From: Actinomycetes bacterium
Lineage (GTDB): Bacteria; Actinomycetota; Acidimicrobiia; Acidimicrobiales; RAAP-2
Reading direction: 5' to 3'
Assembly (NCBI GenBank): GCA_021806045.1
Contig: JAJZDI010000020.1
Location: 1-58,455 of the forward strand
DNA length: 58,455 nucleotides
Positions 52,956-58,455 of the stretch are shown one piece after another (position 1 is the stretch's first letter; every line of letters begins with the position of its first letter). Position numbers and translations under genes: made by a program. The notes below the pieces were generated by a model. That model saw nothing but the letters and a program-made list of their open reading frames with translations. It ran no database searches and had not been told where the DNA came from.

Positions 52956-54149
52956 TCAGCGGGGCACGACGCTGGTCGGGAGGGTGGCGAACCCCCGGAC
53001 GTTGATCGAGTGGACCCGTGCGGCGGCCGCTTCGTCGATGTCGTAGCTGGCGACCCGCGCCACCAGCTCCTGCAGTCCCACCCTGGCCTCGAGCCGGGCG
53101 AGCGGTGCCCCCATGCAGAAGTGCCGACCCGACCCGAAGCTGACCAGCTTCGTCGTGTCGCGGTCGAGGTCGTAGCGATCGGGTTCGGGGAAGGCATCGG
53201 GGTCGCGGTTGGCCGAGCCGATCAGGAGCAGCACCCGTTCTCCGGCGGGGATCTCGACACCACGGACCTCGACCGGTTGGCGGGTCGTACGCACCACCAT
53301 CTGGCTGGAGCCGTCGTAGCGGACCGTCTCCTCGACCCAGTCCGGGATCCGATCGGGGTCGGCGAACGGCTTGACCAGTTCGTCGGGATTCCGCCACCCC
53401 CAGTACCAGGCGTTGGCCAGGAGCTTGGTCGTGGTCTCGTTGCCGGCGACGACCATGAGGAACAGGAATGCGACGAGCTCCTCGTCGGTCAGCCGATCGC
53501 CGTCGAGGTCGGTCGCCATCAGCGCAGAGGTGAGGTCGTCGCGAGGTGTCCGGCGCCGCTCGTCCACCATGCCCTGGTAGTAGGTGACCAGGTCGAGGGC
53601 GGCCAGCATGCCCGCCTCGGGGACGTCGAAGTGGCCCTCGTCCCGGTGCACGACCAGGTCGGCCAGACGCCGGAGCTCGGCCCGGTCGGGCCGTGGGACG
53701 CCGACGAGCTCGGAGATCACGTCCATCGGCAGCTTTCCGGCGACGTCGGCGACGAAGTCGAACTCGCCCCGCTCGAGCGCCGGTTCGATGTGCTCGACGG
53801 CCAGTGCCCGGATGTCGTCCTCCATGGTCGCCACCCGGCGGACGGTGAACGCCTTGCCGATGAGGGTGCGCAGGCGGGTGTGCCTCGGGGGGTCCATGGC
53901 GAGGAACGACATGACCCGGTGGGCGTCGGGCCCGTAGGCGGCGGGATCGAGCGAGACGCCGTTGGCGTTGGAGAAGGCGTCGACGTTCCGGAACGCACCG
54001 AGCACGTCGTCGTGGCGTGACAGGGCCCAGAAGTCGAACTCGTCGCTCCGGTAGACGGGCGCATGCTCCCGCAGGGCGGCGTAGTGGGGGTAGGGATCCT
54101 CGTGGACGTCGTACGCGTAGGGGTTGAAGGAGACGGGCCCGGTCGTCAC
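52956..54149 (-). CDS. Cytochrome P450 (second of two)
   Basis: A 397-residue bacterial class I P450. It has the oxygen-binding segment VVAGNETTTKLL, ETVRYDGSSQ for the ExxR region, and FGSGRHFCMGAPLARLEARV with the haem ligand Cys345. It resembles CYP125/CYP142/CYP124-type and related actinobacterial P450s acting on steroids and branched lipids. GTG 54149 overlaps the TetR stop (GTGA). Confidence 0.94.
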   Translation of the reverse strand: MTTGPVSFNPYAYDVHEDPYPHYAALREHAPVYRSDEFDFWALSRHDDVLGAFRNVDAFSNANGVSLDPAAYGPDAHRVMSFLAMDPPRHTRLRTLIGKAFTVRRVATMEDDIRALAVEHIEPALERGEFDFVADVAGKLPMDVISELVGVPRPDRAELRRLADLVVHRDEGHFDVPEAGMLAALDLVTYYQGMVDERRRTPRDDLTSALMATDLDGDRLTDEELVAFLFLMVVAGNETTTKLLANAWYWGWRNPDELVKPFADPDRIPDWVEETVRYDGSSQMVVRTTRQPVEVRGVEIPAGERVLLLIGSANRDPDAFPEPDRYDLDRDTTKLVSFGSGRHFCMGAPLARLEARVGLQELVARVASYDIDEAAAARVHSINVRGFATLPTSVVPR

Positions 54150-54898
54150 GGCAGCGCCCCGGGTCGGCCGTCGATGTCGGGCTGGCCGTCGATGTCGGGC
54201 TGGCTGACGGTGCCGGGCTGGCTGACGGTGCCGGGCTGGCCGCCGAGCCGCAGCGCGGCGTCGACCACCAGCTCGGGGACCTCCGCGTAGCTCATGTGGC
54301 CCATGCCCGCCGTGAGCAGGGCACCGAAGTACACGGTGACGAGGATCCTGACGAGGCCGGCATCGTGCGGTTCGCCCAGGGCCTCGCTCAGGCGCCGGGC
54401 CACCTCGGTGCCGATGCGGACCCGGAGCTCCTTCACATCGGGACTGGTGCCGAGGAGCGCGGGCGTGCAGGCGGCGGCGACTGCCGGGCTCTCAGTGGTG
54501 ACGGTGCCGAGCGAACGGACGGCCTCCCCGATGCGCTGCCCGGCGCTGTCCGGCCCCGAGGTCCCGCCGTCCGGGGTGCTGGCCGTACCCGGTGCCCCGG
54601 CGCCCGCACTGGCTACGATGCGGCGCCACAGGAGCTCGGCCAGGAGGTGGTCCTTGGAGCTGAAGTAGGTGTATGCGGTGGCCGGTGCGACGCCGGCCCG
54701 GCGGGCGACGTTCCTGACGGTGAGGCCGGCATACCCCGTCTGCTCCACCTCGTCGGCCGCCGCCTCGATGAGGGCGTCGACCACCTCGGCCTGGCGCTCG
54801 GTGAGGCGGCGGCGGGTCGGCTCCACCGCCAGCGAGGCGATGCGCCCGTCCCCATCATTCCGGGATGGTTGGGGAGTGCGCGCGGCGCGCGGTGTCAC
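54146..54898 (-). CDS. TetR-family regulator of the P450 cluster
   Basis: A 250-residue repressor. The HTH domain lies at about ALIEAAADEVEQTGYAGLTVRNVARRAGVAPATAYTYFSSKDHLLAELL, and a helical ligand domain ends in ELVVDAALRLG. The tail consists of QPGTVS and QPDIDG hexapeptides encoded by 18-bp repeats. The gene is embedded in the operon, overlapping both neighbours by 4 bp, so autoregulation at the 55643-55666 palindromes is likely. The ligand is probably the pathway substrate or its CoA ester. Confidence 0.9.
   Translation of the reverse strand: MTPRAARTPQPSRNDGDGRIASLAVEPTRRRLTERQAEVVDALIEAAADEVEQTGYAGLTVRNVARRAGVAPATAYTYFSSKDHLLAELLWRRIVASAGAGAPGTASTPDGGTSGPDSAGQRIGEAVRSLGTVTTESPAVAAACTPALLGTSPDVKELRVRIGTEVARRLSEALGEPHDAGLVRILVTVYFGALLTAGMGHMSYAEVPELVVDAALRLGGQPGTVSQPGTVSQPDIDGQPDIDGRPGALP
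54166..54237 (+). repeat. 18-bp tandem repeats, two types in tandem
   Basis: Two copies of GGCCGTCGATGTCGGGCT are followed by two copies of GGCTGACGGTGCCGGGCT. They lie within the 3' end of the TetR gene and keep its frame. Confidence 0.95.
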
Positions 54899-55635
54899 GA
54901 GCCTGCTCCGGCCGGGCCCAGCGGCAGGTGCGGGGTGCCGTCCCGCATGGGCGGATACGCGAAGGTCGCTGCACCGGTGGCCCGCGTGATGCGGGTGATG
55001 TCGGGTTCGTCGAGCGTTTCGTTGTCGTCGTCGATCACGACCTCCCAGCGGCAGTGGGGGACCCGGTCGGCGGGGGAGCGAGGCGGCCGGTGGACGTGGC
55101 GGACATGCGCCTTCGGGTTCACGGCCTGGGCCGTGTAGTCGAACGTCCCGTCCTCGATGTGGTGGCACATGCTGGTGACGAACCGGTCGCCCCACGGTTC
55201 GGCATCCATGAGGGCACCGCAGTAGGCGAGCTCGAAGAACCCGTGGTTGGCGTCGACCACCTCGTAGCGGACGTCGAGGTAGTGGTGGGGGAACCCGGGG
55301 TCGAGCTGAAGCACCTTGAAGATGGCTTCCACGCCGTCCCCGTCCACGTTCATGATGCGCCGGAGCCGCTCGCCGTAGACGGGGCTGGCGCCCCGCCACT
55401 CCTCGATGGCCAGGCGCTGCATCTCCTCCATCCCGTGGGTCATGCCGATCGCCGCACACATCGACCGGTCGAGGATGTGGACGATCTGGGCGAACTCTCG
55501 CACCAGGCGCACCAGGGCCGCGTGCGACAGGTCCTCGTAGCGGAAGTCGGGGCGGAACGGCCCCGCGTAGTCGGGCATGGCCCCGACGGGGCCGCCTCCT
55601 CCCGGCAACGCATCGTGCTCGTTGCCCTCGGTCAT
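54895..55635 (-). CDS. Conserved-looking protein of unknown function, first gene of the P450 operon
   Basis: A 246-residue soluble protein without a family I can name. Features are FRYEDLSHAALVRLVREFAQIVHILDRSM, an acidic EEMQRLAIEEWRG segment, NHGFFELAYCGAL and TSMCHHIEDGTFDYTAQAVNP with a Cys-His-His cluster, then PHCRWEVVIDD. The Cys/His pattern could bind a metal or form a hydrolase centre, but this is a guess. ATG 55635 lies 8 nt from TATAGT, so it is leaderless. It overlaps the TetR start by 4 bp, so it belongs to the same pathway. Confidence 0.75.
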   Translation of the reverse strand: MTEGNEHDALPGGGGPVGAMPDYAGPFRPDFRYEDLSHAALVRLVREFAQIVHILDRSMCAAIGMTHGMEEMQRLAIEEWRGASPVYGERLRRIMNVDGDGVEAIFKVLQLDPGFPHHYLDVRYEVVDANHGFFELAYCGALMDAEPWGDRFVTSMCHHIEDGTFDYTAQAVNPKAHVRHVHRPPRSPADRVPHCRWEVVIDDDNETLDEPDITRITRATGAATFAYPPMRDGTPHLPLGPAGAGS

Positions 55636-55642
55636 GTGTCTG

Positions 55643-55666
55643 GACTATAGTCTGGACAGGTGTCCA
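55643..55666. promoter_or_regulatory. Palindromes in the divergent promoter, probable TetR operator
   Basis: GACTATAGTC (55643-55652) is a perfect 10-bp palindrome covering the minus-strand -10 box. TGGACAGGTGTCCA (55653-55666) has 6-bp inverted arms. TCTGGAC also occurs as a direct repeat. The position between the two divergent operons suits control of both by the cluster's TetR protein. Confidence 0.65.
55644..55649 (-). promoter_or_regulatory. -10 box of leaderless P450 operon
   Basis: On the minus strand TATAGT is followed by 8 nt and then ATG at 55635. It lies inside the palindrome. Confidence 0.6.
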
Positions 55667-55749
55667 TGTCGAGACCCGCCCACGTGCGACGGCGCCGCCG
55701 GGACCGTGACCCACCAGGGCGTGACCTCCGACCGACGAACAGGAGAGGC

Positions 55750-56745
55750 GTGACCACACGACGAGGGACACCCGAGCCCGCCGGCTCCGCCGGCGCCGCG
55801 TCCATGGACGCAACCGGCACGAGTGCCACGGCGTCCAGCGGCGCGCCGGGGGTGGAGCCGATCGGGTCGGTCGGTGTGATCGGCTTGGGTGCCATCGGAG
55901 CGGGCGTGGCATCGAGCCTGGGCGCTGCGGGCTTCGATCTCGTCGTCTGCGACGTCCGGCCCGAAGCGGTCGACCGCCTCTCCGATCGTGCGACGCCGGC
56001 CGCCACCCCGGCAGCCGTGGCGGCCCGGTGCGATGCCGCAGTGGTGGCCGTCGTCGACGACGACCAGGTCCGCTCGGTGCTGGCAGGCCCCGACGGGCTC
56101 CTCTCCTCACCGGGCCGCCTCAGGACGGTCGTGGTCGTGAGCACCATCTCGCCGGAGACGGTCGCGGCCATGGGCGAGGCGGCGGCGGGCATAGGCGTCA
56201 CCATGGTCGACTGCGGTGTGACCGGCGGACCGGCGGCGGCCCGGGACGGCGACCTCATCTCCATGGTGGGCGGCTCCGACGAGGCGTTCGCGACCGCCCT
56301 GCCGGTGATCGACGCCTTCTCGTCGCTGGTCGTCCACACGGGGGCGTTCGGCACCGGCCTGCTGGCAAAGCTGGCCCGGAACGCCATCCAGTACGGCTCG
56401 TGGCTGGCCGCCTACGAGGGCCAGCGGATCGCCGAAGCGGCGGGCATCGATCTCGGCGACCTGGCGAGAGTGGTGCGGGCCAGCGACGCCCGCATCGGTG
56501 GTCCGGCCACCCTCATGTTCCGCTCCACGGTGGCGCCGTTCGGGCCCGACGACGACGCCGGGCTCGTCGAAGCCATGCGTGGCGCAGCCGCCCTCGCCCA
56601 CAAGGATCTCGAGGCGGCGGTGCGGGCTGGTGTCGGGCTCGGTCTTGACCTCCCGCTGGTGGCGATGGCGGAGCGCCGGTGCGACGCCATCTTCGGGGTG
56701 GGGAGCGACCCGGACACGTCAGGCGGAACAGGAGGCCAGCGATGA
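55750..56745 (+). CDS. NAD(P)-binding dehydrogenase of the 3-hydroxyisobutyrate dehydrogenase family
   Basis: A 331-residue beta-hydroxyacid dehydrogenase. A disordered first 45 residues precede SVGVIGLGAIGAGVASSLGAAGF (Rossmann nucleotide site) and the substrate segment DCGVTGGPAAARDGDL. The catalytic Lys lies in GLLAKLARNAIQYGSW, followed by the all-helical C-domain. GTG 55750 has AGGAGAGG upstream and starts the divergent operon. ATGA overlap with the aldehyde dehydrogenase gene shows co-translation. The substrate is unlikely to be hydroxyisobutyrate itself given the context. Confidence 0.9.
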   Translation: MTTRRGTPEPAGSAGAASMDATGTSATASSGAPGVEPIGSVGVIGLGAIGAGVASSLGAAGFDLVVCDVRPEAVDRLSDRATPAATPAAVAARCDAAVVAVVDDDQVRSVLAGPDGLLSSPGRLRTVVVVSTISPETVAAMGEAAAGIGVTMVDCGVTGGPAAARDGDLISMVGGSDEAFATALPVIDAFSSLVVHTGAFGTGLLAKLARNAIQYGSWLAAYEGQRIAEAAGIDLGDLARVVRASDARIGGPATLMFRSTVAPFGPDDDAGLVEAMRGAAALAHKDLEAAVRAGVGLGLDLPLVAMAERRCDAIFGVGSDPDTSGGTGGQR

Positions 56746-58217
56746 GCGCTCCGGTCGCCATCGTGGGCGAGGAACGCCTCCTGGTCGGCGGGGAGCTGCG
56801 CCACGCCCGGTCAGGAGCGACGTTCACGACGTCGAACCCGGCCACCGAGGAGGTGATCGGCGTGGCGGCCGATGCCGGACCCGAGGATGTCGACGAGGCC
56901 ATCGGCGCGGCCAGGCGGGCCTTCGACACCGCGGCGTGGTCCACCGACGTGGAGTTGCGCGTCCGGTGCCTCCGCCAGCTCCACGATGCCTTCGTGCGCC
57001 ACGCGGACGACGTGCGCGCCGTGACGATCGCCGAGACGGGGAGTCCCCTGTCGCTCACCCGCTCGGCCCAGCTCGACGACCCGGTGGCCGGGATCGCCTG
57101 GGTGGCCGACCTGGCCGAGGGCTACGAGTGGGAGTCCGACCTCGGCACCGCGTCGCCACTGGGGATCCCGTCGCACCGGTGGGTGCGCCGGGAGGCGACC
57201 GGCGTGGTGGCGGCGATCACGCCGTGGAACGTCCCCCACCAGATCAACCTGGCCAAGCTGGCACCGGCGTTGGCGGCCGGCAACACCGTCGTGCTGAAGC
57301 CGGCCCCGGACACACCGTGGTGTGCCACCACACTGGCGGCCCTGGTCGCCGAGGAGACGGACATCCCGCCGGGCGTGGTCAACGTGGTGCCGTCGTCCGA
57401 CCCCGGCATCGGTGCCATCCTCTGCACCGACCCGAGGGTCGACCAGGTCAGCTTCACCGGGTCGACGGCCACCGGCCGCACGGTGATGGCGGCCGCGTCG
57501 GAGACGATCAAGAAGGTGTTCCTGGAGCTCGGCGGCAAGTCGGCGTTCGTGGTGCTCGACGACGCGGATCTCCGGGGCGCGTGTGCGGTGGCCGCGTTCA
57601 CGGTGGCCACCCACGCCGGCCAGGGCTGTGCCATCACCACCCGGCTGGTGGTGCCTCGACGGATGCTCGACGACGCCGTGGCCGCCACCGCCGCCACTCT
57701 GGAGAAGTTGCCGGCGTCCGATCCGCTCGATCCTGGAACGGTGTGCGGCCCGGTGATCAACGCCCGGCAACGTGACCGGATCGAGGGCTACCTGGCGCTG
57801 GCCGTCGACGACGGCGGCGAGATCGTCACCGGCGGCCGGCGGCCGGAACGGTTCGACCGTGGCTACTGGGTCGATCCGACACTCGTCGTCGGCCTCGACG
57901 GGCGCTCGAGGGTCGTGCAGGAGGAGATCTTCGGCCCCGTGCTGGTGGTCCTGCCCCACGACGGCGACGACGATGCCGTGGCCATCGCCAACGACTCCCT
58001 CTACGGCCTGTCGGGATCGGTGTGGTCCGGGGACCGCGACCGGGCTGTCGCCGTGGCGAACCGGATGCGCACGGGGACCGTGGGCGTGAACGGCGGCCTG
58101 TGGTACTCCCCGGACGTGCCCTTCGGCGGTTACCGCCAGTCGGGCATCGGGCGGGAGATGGGCGTGGCCGGTTTCGAGGAGTACCTCGAGACCAAGTCGA
58201 TCGCGGAGCCGGCGTGA
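56742..58217 (+). CDS. Aldehyde dehydrogenase (NAD-dependent)
   Basis: A 491-residue ALDH. It shows ITPWNVPHQINLAKLAPALAAGNTVVLKPA, FTGSTATGR (cofactor loop) and the general base Glu262 in LELGGKSAFVV. The nucleophile Cys296 lies in HAGQGCAITTRL, and the conserved EEIFGPVLVV and PFGGYRQSGIGREMG complete the fold. ATG 56742 overlaps the preceding stop and has GGAGG. It would oxidise an aldehyde intermediate of the P450 pathway to the acid. Confidence 0.95.
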   Translation: MSAPVAIVGEERLLVGGELRHARSGATFTTSNPATEEVIGVAADAGPEDVDEAIGAARRAFDTAAWSTDVELRVRCLRQLHDAFVRHADDVRAVTIAETGSPLSLTRSAQLDDPVAGIAWVADLAEGYEWESDLGTASPLGIPSHRWVRREATGVVAAITPWNVPHQINLAKLAPALAAGNTVVLKPAPDTPWCATTLAALVAEETDIPPGVVNVVPSSDPGIGAILCTDPRVDQVSFTGSTATGRTVMAAASETIKKVFLELGGKSAFVVLDDADLRGACAVAAFTVATHAGQGCAITTRLVVPRRMLDDAVAATAATLEKLPASDPLDPGTVCGPVINARQRDRIEGYLALAVDDGGEIVTGGRRPERFDRGYWVDPTLVVGLDGRSRVVQEEIFGPVLVVLPHDGDDDAVAIANDSLYGLSGSVWSGDRDRAVAVANRMRTGTVGVNGGLWYSPDVPFGGYRQSGIGREMGVAGFEEYLETKSIAEPA

Positions 58218-58455
58218 GTCCCCCGGAGGGCGGCGGGCCGGGCGACCGCCGGGCGGCGGGCCGGGCGGCGGGCCGGGCGAAGATGGAGGAGGTCTACGGC
58301 TTCTCGGTCGACCCCGACCAGGTGCCGGGCGACTACGTGTCGATGACCGTCGACCACCTCTTCGGTGAGATCTGGACCCGTCCGGGGCTCTCGATCCGTG
58401 ATCGGCGCCTCGTCACCATCGGGGTGCTGGCGGCACTCGGGCAGGGGCCGCTGGT
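58214..58455 (+). CDS. Carboxymuconolactone decarboxylase-family protein (3' end outside window)
   Basis: The first 80 codons of a CMD/AhpD-fold protein starting at GTG 58214, which overlaps the aldehyde dehydrogenase stop (GTGA). After a Gly/Arg/Ala-rich tail come KMEEVYGFSVDPDQVPGDY, FGEIWTRPGLSIRDRRLVTIGVLAALG, the usual CMD-domain opening. The gene runs off the window before any CxxxH motif could be seen. Members act as lactone decarboxylases or thiol-dependent peroxidases. Confidence 0.85.
   Translation, partial: MSPPEGGGPGDRRAAGRAAGRAKMEEVYGFSVDPDQVPGDYVSMTVDHLFGEIWTRPGLSIRDRRLVTIGVLAALGQGPL

Overview
The window is high-GC, almost fully coding chromosomal DNA from an actinobacterium. 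The class Acidimicrobiia is my best guess. The signs are a GWWQATDGKWYAP-type N-terminal motif, an F420-type luciferase-like oxidoreductase, a DUF1707 protein, a PAC2-family protein, an ImuA'-ImuB-DnaE2 mutasome with an actinobacterial-type LexA box, many GTG starts, and many apparently leaderless genes (a TAnnnT -10 box ending 6-8 nt before the start codon). There is no IS element, prophage or CRISPR array. This is a core-genome stretch ending in a catabolic cluster.

Layout. 1-6964: end of a secreted repeat protein, a secreted TAP-like hydrolase, a phospholipase C/acid phosphatase-type phosphoesterase, an aldo/keto reductase, and a biotinyl-carrier/carboxyltransferase fusion. 7053-8477: DHA2-type MFS exporter. 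8621-17182: a complete high-affinity K+ uptake locus on the minus strand, in transcription order histidine kinase, kdpE, a 27-codon membrane ORF, kdpF, kdpA, kdpB, kdpC, an OB-fold gene, and a separate gene for the KdpD N-terminal sensor half. The KdpD sensor kinase is therefore split into two proteins at opposite ends of the locus. 17285-20227: a second DHA2 exporter divergent from a TetR regulator over a near-perfect 28-bp palindrome. 20299-30142: hydrolases, a radical SAM/SPASM maturase, LCP cell-wall ligase, several lipoproteins and membrane proteins, and one tRNA-Ala(GGC). 30273-41910: leuS, LLM oxidoreductase, DUF1707 protein, PAC2 protein, APH-like kinase, thioredoxin/TPR protein, FolP2-like protein, holA, and an ECF sigma factor operon. 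41984-47173: dnaE2, imuB and imuA' under a LexA box. 47299-49885: methyltransferase, a compact RNA element, a hydrolase and a zincin-like protease. 49986-58455: divergent operons for two P450s, a ferredoxin, an SDR, an NTF2-like protein, TetR, a dehydrogenase, an aldehyde dehydrogenase and a CMD-family protein, probably for oxidation of a hydrophobic compound.

Most noteworthy. (1) At 48094-48325 there is a candidate structured RNA. It has a 16-nt match to the complement of the 16S rRNA 3' end (AGAAAGGAGGTGGTCC, one G.U) placed 8 nt before a CTG that opens a 14-codon ORF. A downstream ACCACCT can pair with either of two GGTGG segments, and a strong GC hairpin closes the unit. (2) The Kdp locus has a split sensor plus two extra small genes. 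(3) imuB appears to have lost its N-terminal ~50 codons at a 7 x 9 bp tandem repeat at the imuA'-imuB junction. (4) The TetR gene at 19046 seems to be translated by coupling to a leaderless 11-codon ORF. (5) Short tandem repeats, many spanning stop codons, recur at gene ends throughout.
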